Source of the DNA: Limnoglobus sp043780595 | GTDB lineage: Bacteria > Planctomycetota > Planctomycetia > Gemmatales > Gemmataceae | Assembly: GCA_043780595.1 (NCBI GenBank) | Contig: JAYWCL010000067.1 | Coordinates: 1 to 19,950, forward strand | Length of the DNA stretch: 19,950 bases | Direction: 5' to 3' | In this document: positions 1 to 7,407 of the stretch, piece after piece | How positions within the stretch are numbered: position 1 is the first letter of the stretch | Layout of the letters: each line of letters starts with the position of its first letter | Made by a program: the position numbers and the translations under genes | The notes under the pieces: model-generated | What the model was told of the DNA's origin: nothing | Databases searched by the model: none | What the model saw: only the letters and a program-made list of their open reading frames with translations

Positions 1-51
1 TTCCACTCACAATCGACCACAACCAGTCAAAATAACGAATTCCGCCGACCA

Positions 52-70
52 ATCGAGGAAATCCCTCGAT
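52..70. terminator. possible weak stem-loop beyond the metalloprotease gene
   Basis: ATCGAGG and CCTCGAT form a 7-bp stem around a 5-nt loop, about 35 bp beyond the stop of the minus-strand protease gene. A second short stem (GGCTAA at 94-99, TTAGCC at 105-110) includes the stop codon itself. Neither is followed by a clear T run on the minus strand, so an intrinsic terminator is only a possibility. The rest of positions 1-104 shows nothing recognisable. Confidence 0.25.
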
Positions 71-104
71 GGAAACCGCAGATGAAATATCCGGGCTAAT
101 CGAT

Positions 105-1913
105 TTAGCCTTCCAAAAACACAACCATATCCATCGGCACGCTCGTTCGCATTGCAGGAGATGTTGTCGGTGCGTCCACGCGGATGCCGCGAGTGAGGTG
201 GTCGAGCGACTCGAACGCGCTCGTTTCATTCGTGCGGGATCGGTTCAGTGGAGCGACGTTCGTCAATCCGGGTAGTGCGATGCGGTTGGCAAAGTCGGCA
301 TCGAAGGCGAGTGCGATGGAAATGATCGGCTCGGCAGTTCGCAATGCTCTCCCAATGCTTCCGCTGGTACCGCCGCTCGCCACGAGTGAGGCACCGGGCG
401 GCGTGTAGATGTCGGCGGCGCTGTAGTTCACTTGATATCCGAGGTCGGCGAGCGAGCCGAGGGTGATACGGCTGAGCGGGTTGAAGCCTGAATTGATGTA
501 ACCCGTCATCACCTCGTTGCCGAAAATGCTATCGCGCCAGTGGCTATCCGCCGTACCCGAACCGCCGCTGTTTTCGACGGGCACGCTCGTCTCATTCCGC
601 CCGAAGATCGCGTTGTACTGTGCGGTCGCCTGCGCCCCGACGAACCGCGGGTTCGACGTGCCCGCCCCGCTGACGAATCCGCGATCTTCCCAGATCGTTC
701 CGATGCCGAGAACGTGTCCCATTTCGTGCAACACCACAGCTGTCAGTTGCCCGTTCGCCTCGAGCGCCGCGAGGTCGGCGGTGTCGAACTGCATCGTCCC
801 GTGATATGGAATGAACGATCCCGAACGGAAGCGGTCCGGCCCCGCTTGGCCGAGAACGCCACCGGCACCATCGATCGAGACGGCGGAGGCATCGATGAGG
901 ACGTCATCGACGGCCACGCCGTTGTAAAGCTCGTTGGACAGATCGCCCGTGATGACCTGCGCCCACCGATTCGCCGCTTGCAGAAACGCATTCTGCTGGC
1001 CAACGGTCAGCCCACTGACGCGGACTTGGATGCCGAATCCGTTACTTATCGGTGGTGGCGGAGGTGGCGGAACAATGGGCGGGCTATCGGACGGACCATT
1101 GATGAACAGCGTGTAACTGCCACTCGAAGTGCTGTCGTAGTTCGTGATGCCGAGATAATACGTTCCCCGCGCTAAGATCGCACTTAAATGGCTATCGGTA
1201 TTCGTGCTGGAAAGGTCGTCGTTATAAGCGACCCGTTGGCCGCTGCTGTTGTACAACCCGATAACAGTATCGAGGTTGCTACTCGGCGTCGTCGTGGCGA
1301 TATTCGTCGTGCCCGCATTCAACGTGAAGCGGAACCAGTCGATTTCGTTGTTCGTAATCGCCGCCGTGCCGCTGGTGTCGCCACTACTATTCAGCGTGAG
1401 AAGACTCGACGCGGGGAGCGAGATCGTACTCGGCGGGATACCGCCCCACGATGAAGTGGGAGGTGGAACGACTGGGCTATCGGACGGGCCGTTGATGAAC
1501 AGCGTGTAACTGCCACCCGAGGTGCCGACGTAGTTTGTGATGCCGAGATAATACGTGCCGCTCGCTAAGTTCGCACCCAAAAGGCTATCGGTGTTCGTGC
1601 TGGAAAGGTCGTCGTTATAAGCGACCCGTTGGCCGCTGCTGTTGTACAACCCGATAACGGTATCGAGGTTGCTACTCGGCGTCGTCGTGGCGATATTCGT
1701 CGTGCCCGCATTCAACGTGAAGCGGAACCAGTCGATTTCGTTGTTCGTGATCGCCGCCGTACCGCTGGTGTCGCCACTACTATTCAGCGTGAGAAGACTC
1801 GACGCGGGGAGCGAGATCGTACTCGGCGGGATACCGCCCCACGACGGCGTCACGCGGTCTTCGAGTTGTTCGACGCGAAACTTCGCTGCCGGTCGACGGG
1901 GCTGAGAGAGCAT
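105..1913 (-). CDS. secreted leishmanolysin-like zinc metalloprotease with two PPC-like domains
   Basis: Probably an extracellular zinc endopeptidase of 602 residues. The N-terminus carries the FRVEQLEDRVTPS motif typical of surface or exported proteins in Gemmataceae rather than a classical signal peptide. Two nearly identical PPC-like beta domains (about residues 25-147 and 156-277: DWFRF, NDD, GTYYLGI, GSYTLFI) are followed by a proline-rich linker. The catalytic domain contains HEMGHVLGIGT (396-406) and, about 60 residues on, SHWRDSIFGNEVMTGY; the spaced third histidine (H458) and the methionine behind it match the M8/leishmanolysin arrangement. The start is the ATG at 1913 because GAGG lies 8 nt before it; the frame extends to a TTG at 1952 without support. 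PPC domains are usually C-terminal, so their N-terminal place is unusual. The substrate is unknown. The protease call is firm; the exact peptidase family is inferred from motifs. Confidence 0.85.
   Translation of the reverse strand: MLSQPRRPAAKFRVEQLEDRVTPSWGGIPPSTISLPASSLLTLNSSGDTSGTAAITNNEIDWFRFTLNAGTTNIATTTPSSNLDTVIGLYNSSGQRVAYNDDLSSTNTDSLLGANLASGTYYLGITNYVGTSGGSYTLFINGPSDSPVVPPPTSSWGGIPPSTISLPASSLLTLNSSGDTSGTAAITNNEIDWFRFTLNAGTTNIATTTPSSNLDTVIGLYNSSGQRVAYNDDLSSTNTDSHLSAILARGTYYLGITNYDSTSSGSYTLFINGPSDSPPIVPPPPPPPISNGFGIQVRVSGLTVGQQNAFLQAANRWAQVITGDLSNELYNGVAVDDVLIDASAVSIDGAGGVLGQAGPDRFRSGSFIPYHGTMQFDTADLAALEANGQLTAVVLHEMGHVLGIGTIWEDRGFVSGAGTSNPRFVGAQATAQYNAIFGRNETSVPVENSGGSGTADSHWRDSIFGNEVMTGYINSGFNPLSRITLGSLADLGYQVNYSAADIYTPPGASLVASGGTSGSIGRALRTAEPIISIALAFDADFANRIALPGLTNVAPLNRSRTNETSAFESLDHLTRGIRVDAPTTSPAMRTSVPMDMVVFLEG
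1081..1844. repeat. in-frame tandem duplication encoding the two PPC-like domains
   Basis: Two copies, 1081-1451 and 1474-1844, are offset by 393 bp (131 codons), so the duplication keeps the reading frame. Across about 250 bp (1201-1451 against 1594-1844) I count only three differences, each A in the lower copy and G in the upper, and the encoded residues are the same. The remaining 120 bp, encoding the end of each domain, is clearly more diverged and includes amino-acid changes. This points to recent duplication or to local gene conversion. Confidence 0.9.
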
Positions 1914-2056
1914 CGTTCGGACCTCAAAGATGAATTTGTTTGAACTATCCAATCAGATTATTCGGGAAGCTGCAACGGCTATGTTGTCTGAACCGTGCGG
2001 AATTATCGATATTTCATGAAACGCAGCGATTGACGCAAGAAATATTAGGCAGTACA

Positions 2057-2806
2057 TCACACCCAGCCGCCGGTGACGGGTAACACTTGCCCCGTGATAT
2101 AACCGCTTTCTTCGCTCGCCAGGAAAAGAATCGCGTTCGCGACATCGTTCGGTTGGCCGAGGCGTCCGAGGGGAATTTGTCGGATGTATTCGGCGGTCAC
2201 TTCGGGCTTCACTTCGCCAAGCATTGCGGTTTGAATGACGCCGGGTGCGACAGCGTTGACGGTAATGCCGCGCTTCGCGAGTTCCTTCGCCAGCACCCGC
2301 GTGAGGCCGATGACACCGGCCTTGGCGGCCGCGTAGTTCGCCTGTCCGTGGAAACCGACCAGCCCCGCCACAGAGGCGACATTCACGATTCGTCCGCCGT
2401 CGGCCAGAATCTCCGCACCGTATTTGCAACCGTGGAACACGCCGCTGAGGTTCGTTTCTACGACGTCGTGCCATTCGTCGAGCGTCATCTTTTTCATCGT
2501 GCGATCGCGAATGATCCCCGCATTGTTCACCAAAACATCCAGGCTACCGCAGTTGGCCTTCACGCGTTTCATCAACGCTTCCATCGCGGCGGCATCGCGG
2601 ACGTCGGCTGCGTGCGCATGAACGTTCGGCCCGAGTTTCGCACGCATTGCCAGCGCATCGCGACGGTTCCCGCCATCGGGATCGTCGTAATAATGCAAGA
2701 TGCACGTTGCTCCGGCTTTCGCGAACTGGCTGAGGATTGCGGCCCCGATGCCACGCGAACTGCCCGTAACGAGGACGACCTTCTGCGTGAAGTTGTAATG
2801 AATCAT
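2057..2806 (-). CDS. fabG: SDR-family 3-oxoacyl-ACP reductase (FabG type)
   Basis: A 249-residue classical short-chain dehydrogenase/reductase. Visible features are the NAD(P)-binding TGSSRGIG (14-21), the NNAG motif (94-97), the catalytic tetrad N119, S145, Y158 and K162 (YAAAK), and the C-terminal VTGGWV. FabG enzymes reduce 3-oxoacyl-ACP with NADPH in fatty-acid elongation in the cytoplasm; acetoacetyl-CoA reductases (PhaB) share these motifs and cannot be excluded. Length is normal for the family. No fatty-acid synthesis partner (fabD, acpP, fabF) is nearby, so this may be an accessory FabG. The ATG start has no strong ribosome-binding site. It diverges from the metallophosphoesterase across a 77-bp intergenic region. 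Confidence 0.85.
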   Translation of the reverse strand: MIHYNFTQKVVLVTGSSRGIGAAILSQFAKAGATCILHYYDDPDGGNRRDALAMRAKLGPNVHAHAADVRDAAAMEALMKRVKANCGSLDVLVNNAGIIRDRTMKKMTLDEWHDVVETNLSGVFHGCKYGAEILADGGRIVNVASVAGLVGFHGQANYAAAKAGVIGLTRVLAKELAKRGITVNAVAPGVIQTAMLGEVKPEVTAEYIRQIPLGRLGQPNDVANAILFLASEESGYITGQVLPVTGGWV

Positions 2807-2883
2807 GGTGAGCGCCCGTTCCGTTTGTGAAATGCGGCATAAAAAAACCGATGTTCGACCGCAGGCCGCACGGATTTTAGCCT

Positions 2884-3786
2884 ATGATTCGCCTCGCGCA
2901 TTACAGTGACATCCACCTGACACAACGCTCGCTCGGTTGGACGGTACGCGATCTCGTTTCTAAAAAAGTACCCGGCTGGGTGAACGTGAAACTGCTCGGC
3001 CGCGGGCGACGCTTCCGCCACGCGCCGCGCATCGCCGAGTTGTTGATGAACGATTTGGCGTCGCGCGGGTTCGATCATGTCGTCTTCTCCGGCGACGCAA
3101 CGACACTCGCGTTTCCGAGAGAATTTCAGCTTGCAGCGAAAGCGATGCGGGTGGGTATGCCATCGCAGCCCCCGACATTCGCGGTGCCCGGCAATCACGA
3201 CTATTACACGCGGTCCGGCGTCGATGCGAAATTATTTGAAACGCATTTCGCACCGGCTTTGCAAGGCGAACGCCTGAGCGACGACACGTATCCCTTCGCG
3301 CGGAAAGTCGGTTCGCTCTGGTTGATTGGCGTAAACAGTTGCACCGCGAACGGCTCGTTGTGGGACGCGAGCGGGGCCATCGGCGACGACCAACTCGAAC
3401 GACTCGAACGACTCTGCGCCACGCTGTCGCCCGGCCCGCGCATCCTCGTCACGCACTACCCGTTACGCAACGCGAACGGCCACGTCGAACACTCGACGCA
3501 CCGCCTCCGCGATCACGCCCAAGCGATCGCCTCCGCCACGCTGGCCGGCATTTCGTTGTGGCTCCACGGGCACATTCACCGCGGCTTCGTGTTGTTGCCG
3601 ACGCCGGAAATTCCGTTTCCGGTCATCTGCGCGGGAAGCTGCACGCAGACTAATCGCTGGATGTACAACGAGTACGAAATCTCCGGCGACGCACTGACGA
3701 TGCTCCGCCGCCGCTTCGACCCGATTACTAATGCGTACCAAGACGCCGAACGCGAGACGATCCCGTTACGCAAATCGCCGCGTTAA
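2884..3786 (+). CDS. calcineurin-like metallophosphoesterase
   Basis: A 300-residue protein with all the metal-binding blocks of the metallophosphoesterase superfamily in order: D9 and H11 (SDIH), D71 (SGDAT), N104-H105-D106 (GNHD), H191 (VTHYP) and GHIH at 229-232. Such enzymes hydrolyse phosphomono- or diesters using a two-metal centre; the substrate here cannot be read from the sequence. There is no signal peptide, so it should be cytoplasmic. A basic segment of about 30 residues follows the first block (residues 20-46), longer than in minimal family members. It lies 90 bp upstream of a membrane-anchored protein on the same strand, with no evidence that the two share a function. Confidence 0.85.
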   Translation: MIRLAHYSDIHLTQRSLGWTVRDLVSKKVPGWVNVKLLGRGRRFRHAPRIAELLMNDLASRGFDHVVFSGDATTLAFPREFQLAAKAMRVGMPSQPPTFAVPGNHDYYTRSGVDAKLFETHFAPALQGERLSDDTYPFARKVGSLWLIGVNSCTANGSLWDASGAIGDDQLERLERLCATLSPGPRILVTHYPLRNANGHVEHSTHRLRDHAQAIASATLAGISLWLHGHIHRGFVLLPTPEIPFPVICAGSCTQTNRWMYNEYEISGDALTMLRRRFDPITNAYQDAERETIPLRKSPR

Positions 3787-3876
3787 AAGCATCGCGCCTC
3801 GTTCCGATTCGTGTGCTAAATGTGTGGTAGCGTCTTGCGTTTGCGTCAAAAATGTTCTGCTGTCGGAGTATCGACG

Positions 3877-4692
3877 ATGTTTGCGTTCGCTAGATTGCTG
3901 TTCGCACTCGCTTTATTCGCTATTGCGGATGTCGGTTTCGCTGTACCGCCGAAACCGACGCCCAAAACGACTCCGCCAACGGCTCAGGACGTCGATCGCA
4001 ACCCGATCGAGCATGTCGGCAGTAAAATTGCTATCGACGTGTACGTTGTTGCCGTCGGTCGTCGCGAGGTCGACGTTCGGTTGGAAAATCGCGTCAAACC
4101 GACGAATTTGAAGTTTCAAATGTCCCTCTCGTTAGCCGATGAATTGTCCGACCGCAAAAAGTCGCAGTCGATGCTGGTGCGAGTCTTCGGGTCGCTGTAC
4201 GCTCCAACGGAATCGAAAGGGAAGTACGTCGTCGAGGTCGATGAAATCGGCATTCTCAACGGCAATCGCGAAGTCGTGGCCACGCTGAATTCGGCAACGC
4301 TACCCACCACAATCAAGCCCGTCGTCGCCGCAGCGCCGACCCCGATTCCCGCGCCGGTGCCGACGCGAGCCGCCCCCGTGGCGACCGCACCCACGCACGC
4401 TTCCGTCGTCATTGCACCTTCACCCGCATTACCCACCGCAACTGACACGCCGGTGGCAGTTGAGCCGTTGCCGATCGTGCCGATTGCGGGCGGTTTCGCC
4501 ATCGCGGTCGGCGGTGCGTTCGCCTTCTGGATGCTTCGCAAACGAAAACTAGCGGTGCCAGCGCCGGTGAAAATGACCGCGATGCCGCAACCACTCGCTC
4601 AGCCCGTGCCCAATCTGCCGATGCAAATCGACTCGCCGCAGCCCCTACCCGCGTCCGCACCATCGGTCCGCGATCGGTTGGCGCAGCGATAA
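3877..4692 (+). CDS. membrane-anchored protein with Pro/Ala-rich stalk, function unknown
   Basis: A 271-residue protein I do not recognise. It has a signal peptide (MFAFARLLFALALF, likely cleavage after VGFA near residue 22), a small exported domain of about residues 35-148 rich in beta-strand-like sequence, a Pro/Ala/Thr-rich stalk (about 149-198), one transmembrane segment (about 199-220) followed by RKRK, and a Pro-rich cytoplasmic tail. The arrangement fits a type I single-pass membrane protein with its N-terminal domain outside. The ATG at 3877 is chosen because GGAG lies 8 nt upstream and the signal peptide starts there; the frame also extends back to an ATG at 3820 without support. Its stop is 1 nt from the stop of the convergent esterase gene. 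Confidence 0.7.
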   Translation: MFAFARLLFALALFAIADVGFAVPPKPTPKTTPPTAQDVDRNPIEHVGSKIAIDVYVVAVGRREVDVRLENRVKPTNLKFQMSLSLADELSDRKKSQSMLVRVFGSLYAPTESKGKYVVEVDEIGILNGNREVVATLNSATLPTTIKPVVAAAPTPIPAPVPTRAAPVATAPTHASVVIAPSPALPTATDTPVAVEPLPIVPIAGGFAIAVGGAFAFWMLRKRKLAVPAPVKMTAMPQPLAQPVPNLPMQIDSPQPLPASAPSVRDRLAQR

Positions 4693-4693
4693 C

Positions 4694-6415
4694 TCACTTC
4701 AGCCAGCGGTCGAACCAGTCGAGCATTTCCTTACGCATCGTCGGCGTGTACGTGTGGCCGATGTCCGGGTAGCGAATGCTGCGGAAGCGGTCGCTCGCAC
4801 CCAGCGCGCGATACGTTCCGCCTGCTTTTTCTTCGATTGTGCGAATACCATCGGCGGGCGAACCGGCGTCGAGTTCACCCGTGAGAAACAACACCGGCTT
4901 CGGTGCGATGAGCGAAATCACGCCTTCGGTGTCGAAGTGTTTGAGCAAACCATCGGCGAAATAATAGACGCCGTGTTGCCGCAGTTGGCCGTGTTTGATG
5001 AGGTTCTCGTAGCGGGTGAGGCAAGCCACACCAACGGCGCAGGCGATGCGATCGTCTAAGGCGGCGAGCCACCAACTCCGGGTGCTGCCCATGCTGATGC
5101 CGGTCGTGCCGATGTGCTTGATATCCACTTCGGGCCGCGTGCAAAGGTAATCGAGCGCGACGAGGTCATCGCGGACGAACATGCCCCACAGCGTTCGGCC
5201 GAACAAGAGGTTGTACTTAAACTGGCTCGCTTGCTGATTCACCGTCAACTCGGATGGGCCACTCGGCCCTCGACCGGCCCGCTCGCCATACCACGCAGCA
5301 TCGGCGGCGAACACCACCCAGCCGCGTTTGACGAACGTGATGCCGAGCGGTTCCGCGCCGCCGTTCGTATTCGGCGTCAGAAGCTGCGTGTGGTTAAAGC
5401 TCGACGAATGCTGCCAGAATATCGTCGGTGCGGGCTTCGTTACGCCATCGGGGATGAGCATCATCGCGGACATCGTACCGTCGATGCCGTTGAATATTCG
5501 CAGTCTTTCGAGGCGAAAACCGGGGTGGCGCTCGACGGACACCAAGTGCGCCTTCGGAGTTGCGGGCCGCGGTGGCAGGTCGCCGAGCGCGGCCACGACC
5601 TTCGCTTTCACGTCGGGTCGCCGCTTCGCCCACGCCTCTTTATCGGCGGGAATGTCGAACGCCGGGAACGGCAGCGTCTTGTAAATCTCCGGTACGAGCG
5701 CGTCTTGTTCGGCTTCGGCTTTGCGGTACGCCGCCACCGCATCGAGGCCGCTCGCGGGGGCTTTCAGCACCGTCGGCGAAAGGATCGCGAGCTTGCGTTT
5801 AATGCTATCCGCAACGGCATCCGCCAGACGTTCGTACCCCTCCGGCGTGAAGTGCGCGCCATCTTTGCTCAGCAATTTCGCGGGGTCGCCATCGTGTACG
5901 ATACGGTTCAAATCGTGAATCGGTATGCCGAGCGGCAACAGCGTCTCGACTGCTTTTTCGTTGTACGCGCGTACGTCTTTGTCGAACCAGTTGAAGGCGG
6001 CATCCGTCGCCGCGTGGCGGTCGTCGACGATCGGCGTCGTCGCGGCAAAGAGAACGTGCGGCGTCACTTTGCGAATCGCCTCGGCAATGATTTTCAAGTT
6101 CGCCGAGTAGTCCGGAAGTGGCACCTGATACATCGCTGTTTTCTTCGACCGTTTCAGATCGTGCAAGCCGTTGTTCCAGTGAACGATCAGTGGCTTCGAC
6201 TCTGCAAGCCAGCCATCGAGCAACCGTTTCGTCATGGCCGTATCGCCGCAATTTTGCTTCGGCGAAAAGACGATCGCCACGCCTTCGAGCTTCTTCGCAA
6301 CGAGCGGCGCATACCCCTCGCGAATCGAATCGCCGAGGAGCAACACGGTCGGCAACTCCGCCGAAGCGTGCGACGACATTGCAATAAAAACCAGCGTCAC
6401 AAGGACTTGTCGCAT
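4694..6415 (-). CDS. secreted two-domain protein: SGNH hydrolase plus alpha/beta hydrolase
   Basis: A 573-residue exported protein joining two unrelated serine-hydrolase folds. After a signal peptide (hydrophobic VLVTLVFIAM, cleavage after SHASA), an SGNH/GDSL domain shows LLGDSI (nucleophile S30), the HWNNGLHD block, and DGAHFTPEGY (D185, H188). A linker of about 100 residues leads to an alpha/beta hydrolase domain with GISMG (nucleophile S441), a likely acid in GELDAG (D516) and H554 in DIGHTYTP, resembling acetyl-xylan-esterase-like enzymes. Both triads look intact, so removal of acetyl or other acyl groups from a polysaccharide is a reasonable inference; the substrate is unknown. The frame opens at a GTG at 6436; I prefer the ATG at 6415 because it starts the signal peptide cleanly, but neither has a strong ribosome-binding site. 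It lies 27 nt after the 169-residue gene and may be cotranscribed with it. Confidence 0.8.
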   Translation of the reverse strand: MRQVLVTLVFIAMSSHASAELPTVLLLGDSIREGYAPLVAKKLEGVAIVFSPKQNCGDTAMTKRLLDGWLAESKPLIVHWNNGLHDLKRSKKTAMYQVPLPDYSANLKIIAEAIRKVTPHVLFAATTPIVDDRHAATDAAFNWFDKDVRAYNEKAVETLLPLGIPIHDLNRIVHDGDPAKLLSKDGAHFTPEGYERLADAVADSIKRKLAILSPTVLKAPASGLDAVAAYRKAEAEQDALVPEIYKTLPFPAFDIPADKEAWAKRRPDVKAKVVAALGDLPPRPATPKAHLVSVERHPGFRLERLRIFNGIDGTMSAMMLIPDGVTKPAPTIFWQHSSSFNHTQLLTPNTNGGAEPLGITFVKRGWVVFAADAAWYGERAGRGPSGPSELTVNQQASQFKYNLLFGRTLWGMFVRDDLVALDYLCTRPEVDIKHIGTTGISMGSTRSWWLAALDDRIACAVGVACLTRYENLIKHGQLRQHGVYYFADGLLKHFDTEGVISLIAPKPVLFLTGELDAGSPADGIRTIEEKAGGTYRALGASDRFRSIRYPDIGHTYTPTMRKEMLDWFDRWLK

Positions 6416-6442
6416 AATGCACCCGATGGTTTTCACAGTCGA

Positions 6443-6952
6443 TTACGTTGCGGTCCGATATGGCTCTGGCAGAGCGATTCGCATGTATGTCACGGCGAAA
6501 TGTTGCGCCAAGTGTTCTCGGTATGGCGATAGCAAACTGGCGATTCGCTTGCCGTCGGCAATCAACTGCACCAGTACGGCACGCGGTACGGAATGCACAT
6601 CGCGCAGGTCGATCAGCGATTCTGCGAGCGATACGGGTTCGGTCGCTTCCGGCAAAAAGTACCAGCCGAAAACCTGATGTCGGCGTACCTGGTCTCGAAT
6701 CAATGCGGCCTTCAAAACACCATCGTCGATCAGCTTCTGTGCATCGTGAACCTGGGCCACGAGGACGCGCCCGGCTTTTGCCTGTGCCAGATCGCAGGAC
6801 TGTGTCAAAATGATTGTGCGCGCAACCCATCGCTTAACAGGGATGTTGCGAAGGTCGCTGGTGAGATCCGATGCATTCAATCCTAAGAGCGGGCATCCAT
6901 CAAAGATGTCGCCCTGATTTAACTGACTATCCGATGGTGAGACGGCGAACAT
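6443..6952 (-). CDS. uncharacterised 169-residue protein with QGDIF and LTQSCDL motifs, second gene of an antitoxin-like pair
   Basis: I cannot assign a named family. It has no signal peptide or membrane segment. Stretches that look conserved are NQGDIFDGCP (12-21), a hydrophobic strand ending in ILTQSCDL (48-55), and a C-terminal SPYREHLAQHFAVTYMRIALP-type segment (from 142). The two cysteines (C20, C53) and the acidic D15 and D54 are candidates for a functional site, but this is inference. Its ATG is 3 nt after the stop of the RHH-type gene, so translation is probably coupled. The gene order (small DNA-binding-like protein, then a medium-sized globular protein) is what toxin-antitoxin modules show, but no known toxin fold is recognisable and a housekeeping role remains possible. 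Confidence 0.65.
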   Translation of the reverse strand: MFAVSPSDSQLNQGDIFDGCPLLGLNASDLTSDLRNIPVKRWVARTIILTQSCDLAQAKAGRVLVAQVHDAQKLIDDGVLKAALIRDQVRRHQVFGWYFLPEATEPVSLAESLIDLRDVHSVPRAVLVQLIADGKRIASLLSPYREHLAQHFAVTYMRIALPEPYRTAT

Positions 6953-6955
6953 GAG

Positions 6956-7237
6956 CTACTCCGTAACATCGTGCGATTCCGGGACATAATTCGCGATCTC
7001 GATTGGCACTACGATTTCGCCTTCGGGCCAAGGTATGTCGAACGGCGCGCTGATTTCCTCCGTGAGGAAGATCGCGTTTCGCACGGGTGCGGACTCCAGG
7101 AATACCGTGTTGTCGCTCAGCGCGGTCTCTAGCACTTCGACCACCGTATCGGCGGGGGTCCGTTGTCGGTCCGCCGCCAGTCGTTGGATTCGATCGTAAA
7201 GACGGATCGGAACATCGTTCAAAACTAAGGTTGGCAT
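6956..7237 (-). CDS. ribbon-helix-helix antitoxin-like protein
   Basis: A 93-residue protein. The first 40 residues fit a ribbon-helix-helix pattern: a strand TLVLNDVP, then an amphipathic helix (IRLYDRIQRLAADR), then TPADTVVEVLETAL, as in FitA/VapB/CopG-type DNA-binding antitoxins. The acidic C-terminal half (about 45-93, with PFDIPWPEGEIVVPIE) would be the partner-binding or unstructured part in such proteins. GAGG 8 nt before the ATG supports the start. It is the first gene of a minus-strand group with the uncharacterised 169-residue protein directly downstream. If it is an autorepressor, its operator should lie in 7238-7407. The DNA-binding role is inferred from the pattern, not from clear homology. 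Confidence 0.6.
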   Translation of the reverse strand: MPTLVLNDVPIRLYDRIQRLAADRQRTPADTVVEVLETALSDNTVFLESAPVRNAIFLTEEISAPFDIPWPEGEIVVPIEIANYVPESHDVTE

Positions 7238-7323
7238 TGCGAAATCCTCACGGTCTCAATCGTGTGAAACAGCTATATTCTATCACTTCTCGGCGAGGAA
7301 CGATGTTCTTTGGTGCTCGATTG

Positions 7324-7343
7324 AAAACTCAGTTTTGAGTTTT
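7324..7343. promoter_or_regulatory. perfect 8-bp palindrome in a divergent promoter region
   Basis: AAAACTCA and TGAGTTTT are exact inverted repeats separated by GTTT. The site lies 87 bp from the start of the RHH-type gene (minus) and 65 bp from the radical SAM gene (plus), the expected place for an operator. A TACAAT hexamer at 7367-7372, 36 bp before the radical SAM start, could be a -10 element, without a convincing -35. AT-rich arms could also form a bidirectional hairpin. Nothing else stands out in 7238-7407. Confidence 0.4.
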
Positions 7344-7407
7344 GCTGGCCGCGGAAATCCGGTCGCTACAATAGTCGCATACCCAAAACGACTGGAGACC
7401 CCACGCC

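Noticed and set aside
5114..6532. A 472-codon open frame on the plus strand, antisense to the esterase gene
   Set aside because: It lies entirely opposite a gene with clear catalytic motifs, is arginine-rich and low in recognisable motifs; typical of an antisense shadow in GC-rich DNA.
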